Below, one piece after another: positions 37,364 through 44,866 of a stretch of DNA of 64,000 nt. A model generated the notes under the pieces. It made no database searches and was not told the origin of the DNA. It saw nothing but the letters and a program-made list of their open reading frames with translations. Source of the stretch: DATAGF01 sp963834875. GTDB taxonomy: Bacteria; Actinomycetota; Thermoleophilia; Miltoncostaeales; Miltoncostaeaceae. Position 1 is the stretch's first letter; each line of letters begins with the position of its first letter. The translations under genes were made by a program, and so were the position numbers. Where the stretch lies: positions 175,046 through 239,045 of the forward strand of contig CAWIDG010000001.1 of NCBI GenBank assembly GCA_963834875.1, in the 5' to 3' direction.

Positions 37364-37984
37364 TCAGGGGCGGGGCGGCCGGCCCCTGAACGGGCCGATG
37401 TGGCGCACGCGCTCGCCGGGCTCGGCGTTCACGACGCGCTGCGCAATGCGGGTCGCCTCGGCCCTGGTCGGTGCCTCGTGGCCGGGCGGCGGGTCGGCGA
37501 GGATGGCGTTGCGGACCGCGGCGACGACCGCCGACTTCTCCACCTTGCGAGCGGCCGCGACCTGGGCGAGCGACTTGCCGTCCTCGAGCTGCTCCCTGAG
37601 CGCGTCCTCCGAGAGGCCGAGCGCCTTGGCCGCGGCCTCCATGAACGGCCCGCCGTGGAACTCGACGTGGAAGCCGGGCCCGCCGGGGCCGAGCGGGAAT
37701 CCCCGCTCGCCGGCCCGCTCGAGGATGCGGTCGGCCTCCTCCTGCGTCAGGCGGCCCTTGGCGACCGCCTCGTCCAGGCGCTCCTTCAGCACGTCCTCGA
37801 GCGCGGTCTGGATGTCCTCGCCCGTGAGGCTCGTCCCCTCGCGCTCGTTCAGCGCCTCGGCGAGCGCGTTGGCGTCCTCCTGGGGGCCGCCGCTGGTGGC
37901 GGCGTACGTGGCGCCCCCGGCGGCGAGCCCCAGCGCCGCGAGCGCGGCTCCCGCCACCGCGATCCGTCGTCTGCGTGCCTCCAC
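37364..37984 (-). CDS. Exported hypothetical protein with YckD-like repeats
   Basis: About 206 residues: a basic start, one hydrophobic segment (VAGAALAALGLAAGGATYA), then a hydrophilic region with two repeats of the type LT.E..RIL and LGLSEDALREQLEDGKSLAQVA, as found in DUF2680/YckD-like secreted proteins. GTG 37984 is preceded by GAGGAGGGG; the earlier ATG at 38026 would add 14 residues. Function unknown. Confidence 0.78.
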   Translation of the reverse strand: MEARRRRIAVAGAALAALGLAAGGATYAATSGGPQEDANALAEALNEREGTSLTGEDIQTALEDVLKERLDEAVAKGRLTQEEADRILERAGERGFPLGPGGPGFHVEFHGGPFMEAAAKALGLSEDALREQLEDGKSLAQVAAARKVEKSAVVAAVRNAILADPPPGHEAPTRAEATRIAQRVVNAEPGERVRHIGPFRGRPPRP

Positions 37985-38084
37985 GTCCCCTCCTCGGTCG
38001 ATGTCCGGCCGGGCGCCGGCCTGCATCGACGGTAGGGGGCCTCTCTCAGGATCGTCTCAAGGCGCCGTGAAGGTCTGCTCGGCC

Positions 38085-38518
38085 TCAGCCGCCTCCGGCC
38101 AGCAGCGCCTCGAGCCGGCCGAGGTCGCTCGGCATCTGCCGGCGGATCATGGGCCCGAGCACGGGCTCCATGAGCTTCTTGGTCCCGCGGAGGCGTGATC
38201 TCGACGGAGACCCCCAGGCGCGTGGCCCGGCCGCCGTCCGCGGGGGCGAAGGACGACCTCGATCCGCGCGCTGCCCGCCTCGAGGTCGGCGGCCTCGGCC
38301 CAGAGCTCATCGCGCTCGAAGGCGACGACCTCGGCCTCGTAGGTGCCGATGCCCTTGGCCGACTCGCGCCAGCGCGTCCCCAGGCCGGGCTCCCCGTCGC
38401 TGAGCACCTCGACGTCGTGCGTGTTCTCCTGCCACAGCGGCCGGTTGCGGACGTCGGCCATGAACGCGAACACGCGCTCGACGGGGTGCGCCACGACGTG
38501 CTCGAGGTCGACCCTCAC
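38085..38518 (-). CDS. SRPBCC (polyketide cyclase/dehydrase-like) protein (two frameshifts)
   Basis: About 143 residues of the START-like SRPBCC fold: VDLEHVVAHPVERVFAFMADVRNRPLW, TRWRESAKGIG, YEAEVVAFERDELW. Frame breaks near 38245 and 38195, each one extra base; corrected it continues FAPADGGRATRLGVSVEI and KKLMEPVLGPMIRRQMPSDL to TGA 38085. The length 434 is exactly 144 codons plus two. GTG 38518 start. Probably binds a hydrophobic ligand. Confidence 0.85.
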
Positions 38519-38563
38519 GGCGGCGCATCCTCTCACGCGGGCCCCGATAGGGTCGGACGCCGG

Positions 38564-38656
38564 GGAGCGGCCGGGGCCCGGTGGCCCGACTCGTCTTCAA
38601 AACGAGCGGGGCGGGGTCCATCCCCGCCCGGTAGGTTCGACTCCTACGCCGCTCCG
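38564..38656 (+). tRNA. selC: Selenocysteine tRNA (anticodon TCA)
   Basis: A 93-base tRNA-Sec. The 8-bp acceptor stem is GGAGCGGC / GCCGCTCC, followed by a G discriminator; the anticodon arm is CTCGT-CTTCAAA-ACGAG (anticodon TCA); the long variable arm is GGGCGGGG / CCCCGCCC; the T arm is GTAGG-TTCGACT-CCTAC. The 8+5 layout and G discriminator are specific to bacterial tRNA-Sec. Its last 27 bases plus two are duplicated at 41554-41582. No selA, selB or selD is visible in the window. Confidence 0.95.
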
Positions 38657-38658
38657 TG
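38630..38658 (+). repeat. attL-like copy: 3' end of tRNA-Sec
   Basis: 29 bases, covering the T arm and the 3' acceptor half of the tRNA plus two downstream bases, are repeated exactly at 41554-41582 in the same orientation. This is the typical footprint of tyrosine-recombinase integration into a tRNA 3' end. Confidence 0.85.
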
Positions 38659-38896
38659 GGCCGAATCGGGGAATGTGCGCCACCAGAGGAATCCCCTGCT
38701 ATCGGCCAGGATCGGGCCTCTGTCGAGGAGCGCGAGGGATGCAAAGAAAGGTGCCCGCGTGACTCACGGGTGCCCCATGAGGGACTAGCGCCCGGACCAC
38801 CGCCCAGCTTGTCCGAGACGCCCGGCCGGGCCCCTCAAGTCAGGGCCAAGGCTGCCGAGATTAAGGGCATCGGCAGGCGATGGCGGGGGTGGCGAC

Positions 38897-39091
38897 ATGG
38901 GCGACGAGGCGGCGGCGCGCCAGCTTCCCGAGTACCGGGCGGCCCTGGCGGATCTGCGGCATGCGGTGGAGGCCCGCCAGGCCGACCCGACCGCCCGACA
39001 CCTCCTGGAGCAGCTGCAGGAGGCGCGGGCCAGGGTTCGGCGCATCGAGCGGGGCGGGTCGCCCGCGACCCGGGTTGTCGCGCGCGTCTGA
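38897..39091 (+). CDS. Hypothetical protein (64 residues)
   Basis: Small helical, charged protein (LPEYRAALADLRHAVEARQ, LLEQLQEARARVRRIERGG). ATG 38897 is preceded by GGGGGTGGCG. No family recognised. It is the first gene after the tRNA inside the putative element. Confidence 0.5.
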   Translation: MGDEAAARQLPEYRAALADLRHAVEARQADPTARHLLEQLQEARARVRRIERGGSPATRVVARV

Positions 39092-39148
39092 AAACGGCCT
39101 GGGGGCCAGCCCCGAAATCGCCTCACGACGGCCGCGGTGCTGTCCGCG

Positions 39149-39325
39149 TCAGCCGCGCAGCTCGTCGCCTGGGTCCTCCTTCCCCCGCAGGTACTCCCAC
39201 GCGTCCTCGATGGTCAGCGAGGGGTGGCCGGGCTTGACGAACCGGCCCTCGATGTCGTCCGGTCCCTTGCCGTCCCAGGTCCAGCCGTCCGCGGCCATCC
39301 GGCGCTCGAGCGCTGCGTCTTCCAT
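39149..39325 (-). CDS. Hypothetical protein (58 residues)
   Basis: Starts at ATG 39325 (MEDAALERRMAADGW) and contains RFVKPGHPSLTIEDAWEYLRGKED. Compact, acidic, no recognised family. A longer reading to 39469 adds only a low-complexity GSGSAG run from the repeat region, so the short form is preferred. Confidence 0.5.
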   Translation of the reverse strand: MEDAALERRMAADGWTWDGKGPDDIEGRFVKPGHPSLTIEDAWEYLRGKEDPGDELRG

Positions 39326-39344
39326 CCGTCGCCGCCGCCCGCCC

Positions 39345-39389
39345 GAGCCCGAGCCGGCCGAGCCCGAGCCGGCCGAGCCCGAGCCCGCG
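39345..39389. repeat. 15-bp tandem repeat (three copies)
   Basis: The unit GAGCCCGAGCCGGCC occurs at 39345 and 39360, with a diverged third copy at 39375. On the plus strand it reads as Glu-Pro repeats running into SFGAQLNPALREP, possibly the tail of a lost gene, but no start codon supports a CDS there. Confidence 0.75.
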
Positions 39390-39534
39390 CCCAAGCGCCC
39401 CGGCCCCGCCGACGCGGGGGCAGGGGTCGGCTCACCGGGACCGCGGCCCAGCTTCGGCGCGCAGCTCAACCCGGCCCTGCGCGAGCCCCGGCAGCGGCCC
39501 GGTCGCCTGGAGGTCTGGTGAACGGCGGGCAGCT

Positions 39535-39651
39535 CGCCGCCAGACCCCGCGCATCATCAGGTGCGAGTGCAGCACCCGGCCGCTCGCGAAGCGCAGCAGG
39601 TGGTCCTTGCCGACCGCCTCGGCCGCGCTGACCGGGACGCCACAACCTAGA
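39535..39651 (-). pseudogene. Internal fragment of an Fpg/Nei DNA glycosylase
   Basis: On the minus strand the bases encode VSAAEAVGKDHLLRFASGRVLHSHLMMRGVW, close to the conserved VGKHLL..F..G..L.SHLRM.G.W segment of Fpg/Nei glycosylases. Neither the catalytic N-terminus nor the zinc finger is present. A relic about 110 bases long. Confidence 0.65.
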
Positions 39652-39722
39652 TGAGTCTCACAAAGACTGGACGTTCCGGTAGGGAATATTTCGCCCCGCT
39701 GGGGCACCCTGGAGCGCCAGGA

Positions 39723-40367
39723 ATGCGAGTCTCCCCGAAGATACGGACCCGCGCGCTGGTGGTCGCGGCCGCCTGCGCCCTGAGCGCCGCGCTCGCCGCT
39801 GCGCCGCTCGCCGGCGCGGCGACCAAGGCCCCTGCGAAGAAGCCGCGCCCGGCCTTCGTCTTCGGCGGCTTTGCCACGGTGCAGCTCGACCCCGCCCTCA
39901 TGACGGCGTACGGCATCACCGTCGAGTGGCGCGGGAAGACGAAGCCGACGGCGCAGGGCGGCCTGCGCTACAAGGTCGCCGACGGCACGACGACCCTGAG
40001 GTTCCCGCTGAAGTCCGTCATCAAGACCGTCGGCAACGTGGGGCTGGAGCAGACGGCGACCGGCAGGGACCTGAACTTCACCGACTTCACCGTCAAGCTC
40101 GGCCCCGCCAAGTCCGTGCTGTCCGCGGGGACGGGCTCGAACATCGGCTACGGCGGCCCGCGCCAGACGCTCCTGCGCATCTCGCCCACGGCTCCGAGCG
40201 TGGTGGTGAAGGGGGCCGGCCTGCGGGTGAACAACGTGCCGATCACGCTGACGGCCGCCGGCGCCGCGGCGTGGAACGCGCAGTTCGCCACCGGGCTGCC
40301 GGTGCCGCCCTTCGCGGCCGGCCAGGTCGTCGGCCTACTGAACGTCAACACGCGTTGGTACGCGTGA
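39723..40367 (+). CDS. Secreted hypothetical protein
   Basis: A 214-residue protein with a clear signal peptide (basic start, VVAAACALSAALAAAPLAGAA, cleavage after AGA or GAA). The mature part is Gly/Thr/Ala/Val rich and probably all-beta (TVQLDPALMTAYGITVEW, FTDFTVKLGPAKSVLSAG, LLRISPTAPSVVVKGAGLRV). No cysteines. ATG 39723 with AGGA just upstream. Family not recognised. It is the largest intact gene inside the putative tRNA-Sec element. Confidence 0.8.
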   Translation: MRVSPKIRTRALVVAAACALSAALAAAPLAGAATKAPAKKPRPAFVFGGFATVQLDPALMTAYGITVEWRGKTKPTAQGGLRYKVADGTTTLRFPLKSVIKTVGNVGLEQTATGRDLNFTDFTVKLGPAKSVLSAGTGSNIGYGGPRQTLLRISPTAPSVVVKGAGLRVNNVPITLTAAGAAAWNAQFATGLPVPPFAAGQVVGLLNVNTRWYA

Positions 40368-40538
40368 GCGGCGGTGACAGGTCGTAGGCTGACGCCCTGC
40401 GCGTCTGCTTCGTCTGCCTCCTCGCTGTCGTGAGGTGGCAGGGGCACGCGGGCGGCCTTTCGCTGCCCTCTCACTCGTTGCGTCCCGAGCGCTGATGCGC
40501 CAGGCCCGCCGCGTAGAGGGCTCCTGACCCACAAGAAA

Positions 40539-40556
40539 GGCCCGCTGCCGCGGGCC
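40539..40556 (-). terminator. Intrinsic terminator of the 29-residue peptide gene
   Basis: Stem GGCCCGC / GCGGGCC with a 4-base loop; read on the minus strand it is followed by TTTCTT. It lies about 40 bases past the peptide stop. A second hairpin, GACAGGGAG / CTCCCTGTC (40573-40595), overlaps the stop codon itself. Confidence 0.7.
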
Positions 40557-40593
40557 TCAGGCGTGCGTCTTTGACAGGGAGCTCAACTCCCTG

Positions 40594-40683
40594 TCAGTCC
40601 TGACTCTCGAAGTCCACGTACCACTCGCGGCTGTCCCCATCCGCCTTCGCCGATGAGAGACCGTCCAGCTCCGGCTGCATCAT
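40594..40683 (-). CDS. Very small peptide gene (29 residues)
   Basis: The peptide begins MMQPELDGLSSAKADGD and ends REWYVDFESQD. It has a textbook Shine-Dalgarno AAAGGAGG (40693-40686) just before two ATG codons. A leader hairpin lies immediately upstream and a terminator just downstream, so it looks like a free-standing transcription unit. The peptide is acidic with an aromatic cluster near the C-terminus; no family recognised. Either ATG 40683 or 40680 may be used. Confidence 0.6.
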   Translation of the reverse strand: MMQPELDGLSSAKADGDSREWYVDFESQD

Positions 40684-40698
40684 CGCCTCCTTTGCGGT

Positions 40699-40728
40699 TC
40701 GCGGGCGGGTGCAAATCCGTGCCCGCGA
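40699..40728 (-). promoter_or_regulatory. Leader hairpin upstream of the peptide gene
   Basis: Perfect 8-bp stem TCGCGGGC / GCCCGCGA with a 14-base loop, ending five bases before the Shine-Dalgarno sequence of the 29-residue peptide. Could influence translation or stabilise the transcript. Confidence 0.45.
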
Positions 40729-41085
40729 GTCTCGTGTGGCCCGTGTGCCGGCGTCCATCCTTTTGTTCAAGCGTCCTAGTACGTGAGACGCCCGTCCCTC
40801 GGGCTCCACGACCTCCGCGCCACCGGCGCTCTCGCTACGTCCTCATGGACAACCGCGAGGTGGACCGCCGCGCGGTCCTCGCCTAAGTCGTTCTCGGGGA
40901 GGCTCGGGCGTCCGTTTGGGCGCCCAGAGGCGCTGCGTCGAGATGTTCACCACCGCGTTACCCGACGAAGCGGTATCGGAGTGCGTGGATCGGGATCGCG
41001 GTGCACAGCGCGCAGAGCGTGGTGCTGGCGATCCTCCTCCTCCCGCTCGTGCTCTAAGGGCGGCGAGCGCGATAGGGATCGTTCG

Positions 41086-41120
41086 AGTCCTGCGGGCCTT
41101 CGGGGTCGCAGGACTTGGCC
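41086..41120. repeat. Hairpin repeat, copy 1
   Basis: Inverted arms GTCCTGCG (41087-41094) and CGCAGGAC (41107-41114), with a CTTCGGG-containing loop and a trailing TTGGCC. It matches copy 2 at 41204-41239 closely. Confidence 0.7.
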
Positions 41121-41203
41121 GTTCTGGCGCGAGAAGCGTCACGCGTCGCACCACTCGAACGCACTTCGGGGTCGCACGCGCGCCTCCGGCAGGGTCGCTC
41201 GTC

Positions 41204-41239
41204 AAGTCCTGCGGATCTTCGGGTTCGTAGGACTTGGCG
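41204..41239. repeat. Hairpin repeat, copy 2
   Basis: Inverted arms AAGTCCTGCG (41204-41213) and CGTAGGACTT (41226-41235), one mismatch, with a CTTCGGG loop and trailing GGCG. About 118 bases after copy 1, in the same orientation. Confidence 0.7.
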
Positions 41240-41354
41240 TTTTCTTCTGTGTTATCGGCGAGGCCGGGAGGAAGGGCGTTGTCAGCCTGGAGCATTGGGC
41301 AGATCCGGCGCCTGACTACCTGCATTCCGGCCGACCGCCACGCACGCACGCCAG

Positions 41355-41535
41355 GTGACAGGCGCCGAGGAGCTCAACGCGGAGTACTACGAGGCCGCCG
41401 GCGGGCCGAAGGAGCTGTGGGAGATACCCGAGGTACTCGCACACCGACGGCATCACCGCCCGGCCCGACGAATACGAGCGGCGTGTGGTCGGCTTCTTCG
41501 ACCGGGCGCTGCTCGAGAACGCCGGCCGCGGCTGA
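41355..41535 (+). pseudogene. C-terminal tail of an alpha/beta hydrolase (frameshifted)
   Basis: Reads AEYYEAAGGPKELWEIPE, then after a one-base shift near 41431 SHTDGITARPDEYERRVVGFF and ENAGRG to TGA 41535. This is the typical last 60 residues of a dienelactone-type hydrolase (catalytic His in the HTDG segment). No N-terminal part is present. It abuts the second copy of the tRNA-Sec end. Confidence 0.6.
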
Positions 41536-41553
41536 GCCCCGGGCACCTCGCAG

Positions 41554-41582
41554 GGTAGGTTCGACTCCTACGCCGCTCCGTG
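41554..41582 (+). repeat. attR-like copy of the tRNA-Sec 3' end
   Basis: Exact 29-base match to 38630-38658, same orientation. Only the T arm and the 3' acceptor half are present, so this is not a second tRNA gene. Confidence 0.85.
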
Positions 41583-41684
41583 AGGCCATCGGCCGGAACC
41601 CCGCCATGAGCGCGTTACCCCCTGCTCTGGCCGATATTCTCGGGGTGCAAGGACGGACAGGGAAAACCGTCTACAGACGCCCCC

Positions 41685-41707
41685 GTGCTACCCCCGGTGC
41701 TACCCCG
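41685..41707. repeat. 12-bp tandem repeat
   Basis: GTGCTACCCCCG followed by GTGCTACCCCG. It resembles in style the CGGTTGACCCCC repeat beside the integrase remnant at 24851, and CGGTTGACC itself follows at 41709. Confidence 0.55.
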
Positions 41708-41949
41708 GCGGTTGACCTCCCCGGCGCGCGGCGGCCGTAGGGTCGCCCCACGAACATCAAGTGGCCCGGCGGTGCTAGGACGCCCCGGGCCCGGCAAGAG
41801 GAGGTGAGCCAGGGTTCAGGAATGTTCCCTAAGCGCGAGCCTCAGGCGTCGTCCTCTGCTTCCGCCAACCTCAGCGCCAGGCGAAGGAGCCCTACGACAC
41901 CAGCGCGCAAGCCCGATACTTCGGCCACTACGGGAGCGAGGAGGTTGCG

Positions 41950-42330
41950 ATGTTGGGAGCCAGAGACTCCATCGCCACCATCGCCGTCAAGAACCTCGAA
42001 GAGGCTCGCGTCTACTACGAGGAGAAACTAGGACTCGAACTCGCCCGCGAGCTTCCCGAGGGCATCTCCTACCGGACCGGAGGTACGACCCTCCTCGTCT
42101 ACGCGTCACGGTATGCCGGCACGAACCAGGCGACGTGCGTGACCTGGGCGATTGACGACGTCGAGCGAGTCGCACAGGAACTCAATGCCCGAGGCGTCAC
42201 CTTCGAGCATTACGACCTTCCCGGAACGACCATGGAAGGCGACGTGCATGTGGAGGGGGGCAGGAAGGCGGTGTGGTTCAAGGACCCCGACGGCAACATC
42301 CTCAGCATCGTGAATGAACTCATGGAGTAG
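41950..42330 (+). CDS. VOC-superfamily (glyoxalase-like) protein
   Basis: A 126-residue vicinal-oxygen-chelate protein: ATIAVKNLEEARVYYEEKLGLE at the start, CVTWAIDDVERVAQELNARGV in the middle and VWFKDPDGNILSIVNE with a metal-type Glu at the end. GAGGAGG lies before ATG 41950. May be a glyoxalase, dioxygenase or binding protein. Codon use is less GC-rich than the genes left of 38 kb, suggesting acquired DNA. Confidence 0.88.
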   Translation: MLGARDSIATIAVKNLEEARVYYEEKLGLELARELPEGISYRTGGTTLLVYASRYAGTNQATCVTWAIDDVERVAQELNARGVTFEHYDLPGTTMEGDVHVEGGRKAVWFKDPDGNILSIVNELME

Positions 42331-42462
42331 GTCAGATCCGCCGCAGTAGCGACCTTAGGGAACGAAGGGCGAGTGGCAGCTCGAACTCTGTGACGGGCGG
42401 CCCGGGTGCCGGCGACCGTCGGGGAACGACTGCGCTGGCCCAGGCGCAGGCGGGACAGTCCA

Positions 42463-43058
42463 TCAGACCTTGGCGATCCAGACTGGTGAGCCGATCACGA
42501 ATCGGCGTTCCGGCGGCGGCTCGTAACCGGGAAGGAAGTTGCCCGTTGGCCGGACATCCGCAAAGTCCTCGACCTCGGCGACGAACTCGAACGTTCCGCG
42601 GACATCACCGCGGAAGACGCCTTCGATCACTTCGAGGTCGTATGTCCACGGCGACGTGCTGGCCTCGATCTCGTTCTCCGTATCGTCCTTGTCCGGCTTC
42701 AGGTGGGCGGCAAGGGCTGCCGCGTTGTGCTTCTCGGATAGCGGCATCGAACCCTCGCCGCCCTTTCGCAGCTCGTCTTCATAGACCTGAGCATGTGGCG
42801 AAGACGTCCGCCAAGTCCGACGAGATGCGTCTCGTCGGACCCGAGGAACCAGACGAGCTCGAGCCGGCCTCCCTCCCAGCTCCCGTAGCGCATTTCCATC
42901 GTTCCCTGGACATAGTCCGGCAGGTTTGCGTCGTCGAGCTGGCCCAGCTTTCCTTCCTCAGCGATCTTCTCCGTGACGGTCTGGAGGATGCTGTAGCGGG
43001 AGGCAGGCTGCTCACGCAAGGTGACGCCGAGCTCAAACCAGAACGCTTTCACTCCCAC
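42463..43058 (-). CDS. Hypothetical protein (probable frameshift)
   Basis: Two overlapping minus-strand readings look like one protein of about 198 residues. The first (from GTG 43058) gives VKAFWFELGVTLREQPASRY, DYVQGTMEMRYGSWEGGRLELVWFLG; the second continues YEDELRKGGEGSMPLSEKHN and ENEIEASTSPWTYDLEVIEG to 42463. The switch lies near 42795. GTG 43052 is an alternative start. No family recognised. Confidence 0.6.
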
Positions 43059-43263
43059 GCTCGGCTCGAGCCGCTTCCAGAACGACGGTTTGATGTCCGC
43101 TCCGAGCTTCTCGACTTTCCGCGTCGAGATGTAGCGGTAGTCCGTGAGCGAGATGGACAGCTCCTTCGCGCCGAACTGCCCAAACGATAGCGGCGCCTAG
43201 CGCGCCCGGAAGACCCACGCGGTAACGCTCGGCTGGGCGAGAGTGAGGCAAACTCATGGAGGG

Positions 43264-43289
43264 CGGGGGGGCGCCGGTCCCGGCGCCCC
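43264..43289. terminator. Very strong GC hairpin at the left edge of the junction
   Basis: Perfect 10-bp stem GGGGGGCGCC / GGCGCCCCCC with a 6-base loop, then TCGTT. It lies directly before the compositional switch. Confidence 0.6.
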
Positions 43290-43320
43290 CCTCGTTCAGG
43301 GCCGCGGGTCCGGTGAGGGG
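43290..43320. other. Probable contig mis-join between two genomes
   Basis: Left of this point the DNA is actinobacterial in content and GC-rich; right of it the genes are alphaproteobacterial and the GC is lower. The AraC-type gene starting at the boundary lacks its 5' half, with an in-frame TGA at 43314 just before the homology starts. Confidence 0.8.
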
Positions 43321-43889
43321 TCCGCCAGCTTGTCGGAAAGAAAATCGTGCCTTTGGCGGCGAGTTTCGTGCACCATCGTCCAAACGGTCGAAAAATGGAG
43401 CGCATTTTGGGCTGCGACGTCAGCTTCGACGCTTATGAGGACGCAATGAGTTTCGACGCGAGCTTGATGGACCTGCCTCTGGTTGGCTATGACCCTTATC
43501 TCAACGAACTGATGGTGAAGAACTGCGAGGACGCCATTGCGGATCGCCTATCCAACATCAGCCCGTTTCGAACAGAGGTTGAGAACATCATCGCACCACT
43601 TTTGCCGCACGCTGAAGCGCAGGCGAAGACGGTCGCCCATCGGCTCGGCCTCAGCGAAAGGACTTTTGCGCGCCGGTTGGCAGCTGAAGGGTTGAGCTTT
43701 GGAGAAATCCTCGACCAATTGCGGCGCGATCTCGCCGTGCGCTATCTCGGAGAGAGCCTTCAAGCTTCACAGATTGCGTGGCTGCTGGGCTTTCAGCAGC
43801 CCAGCGCCTTCAGCCATGCGTGCCGCCGCTGGACCGGCAAGACCCCATCGGAATTCCGGCGTCGCGGCTATCAGCCGACTGTGGCATGA
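43320..43889 (+). pseudogene. AraC-family regulator, 5'-truncated at the junction
   Basis: Reading is coherent from 43320 (VRQLVGKKIVPLAASFVHH) through the end of an arabinose-binding-like sensor domain (LGCDVSFDAYEDAMSFDASL) to a complete C-terminal AraC DNA-binding domain with both helix-turn-helices (TVAHRLGLSERTFARRLAAE and SQIAWLLGFQQPSAFSHACRRW). About 150 N-terminal residues are missing. The internal GTG 43347 could at most give a truncated protein. Confidence 0.82.
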
Positions 43890-44067
43890 CCATTTTCGAC
43901 CATGGCTCCGGCCGCTCCAAGCGCAGAGTGTGGCCGCTGCAAGCAAGCTATTGACAGCGAAGCGCAAGTTGCGGCCTTGCTGACGCCGGGCAATTGCTAG
44001 ATGAATTCGGCAGAAAAGCGGACGTCCGTAAGGGCCGTACCGCGGCTATTCGTGTGAGAAAATTCGT

Positions 44068-44669
44068 GTGAAAACACTTAGGCGACATTGGTTGCTGGTT
44101 GCCCTTTTCACGTCATCGCCGATGGCTGCACGTGCAGAGTGGCAGGCAGTCGAAAAGGTGCAGACTTATGCCATTACGGGAACTGTCCGGCGCTGAACTC
44201 TATTTTTCAATCGGCGAGCGCGGGCCCAAGATTGGTGGCACTCGTCGCACAATCGCGCACACCAATTTTACGTTGACCTGGTCCAGAAAATACGAGGCTG
44301 CGTGGTGACGTCTGCACGCTGGTTTCAGCGCGGCCAAAGCTAACCATCACCTACACCCTGCCAGAACCAACCGAGCAACTCCCGGTCTCAACCCAAAAGA
44401 ATTGGGACACGTTCATCGCCGGTATGCATGACCACGAACGGGTGCACGGCGACATAATCAAGGATATGGTCAAGCAGATCGAAGCCTCGACCGTGGGCAT
44501 GTCCGTTTCCGACGATCCGAGCTGCCGCAAAATCAAGACCGAGCTAACGAAGCGCCTTTCGGCACTCTCTCTCGCGCAGCGGCAGCGAAGTCGTGATTTT
44601 GATCGGATCGAACTCAGGGACGGCGGCAACGTTCACCAATTCATCCTAAATTTGGTGAACGGGCCATAA
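44068..44669 (+). CDS. DUF922 secreted metalloprotease-like protein (two frameshifts)
   Basis: GTG 44068 opens a signal peptide (KTLRRHWLLVALFTSSPMAARA) followed by EWQAVEKVQTYAITGT. One extra base at 44185 leads to SGAELYFSIGERGPKIGG and TNFTLTWSRKYEA; another near 44305 leads to VCTLVSARPKLTITYTLPEP, then the HERVH zinc motif (HExxH pattern) in MHDHERVHGD. DUF922 proteins are predicted exported zinc proteases. About 200 residues when corrected. Confidence 0.8.
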
Positions 44670-44866
44670 GCGTTTGCGGGTTAGCGACGGAAACCGGGGG
44701 TGACAACCCGGCACCGATGGCCAGCCAGCAGAGGAAAGGAACCCAGTGATCTGCCGCGGCAGCGCGAGTAGTCGGGAGCTTGCCAAACCATGCAAGCGTT
44801 CACGCCTGACCGTGAAGTCTCGTGGCGTCGAAACACCGACCACTGTCAAGGGACGGGCGCAGTCGA

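Larger units (their letters stand above)
40729..41354. other. Non-coding stretch of the tRNA-Sec element
   Basis: No ORF here has a ribosome site and a coherent sequence; the plus-strand readings are low-complexity and Arg-rich. The stretch holds the paired hairpin repeats listed separately. The bases upstream of 40730 on the minus strand may contain the peptide gene's promoter, but I see no convincing -35/-10 pair. Confidence 0.5.
38659..41582. mobile_element. Putative decayed integrated element at tRNA-Sec
   Basis: The segment between the two tRNA-end copies is 2.9 kb. It carries short ORFs, a secreted protein, a 29-residue peptide gene, remnants of unrelated genes (a Nei/Fpg piece, a hydrolase tail), repeats and hairpins, but no integrase. 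The repeat proves an insertion or duplication event; that the cargo entered with it is inference. Confidence 0.65.

Noticed and set aside
39330..39521. Plus-strand Glu-Pro-rich coding tail ending LEVW
   Set aside because: Plausible as a relic, but there is no start codon and no upstream domain in frame.
41115..41315. Small plus-strand proteins with two SSPA(G/D)LR-type repeats
   Set aside because: The amino-acid similarity is the translated hairpin repeat; no ribosome site or family.
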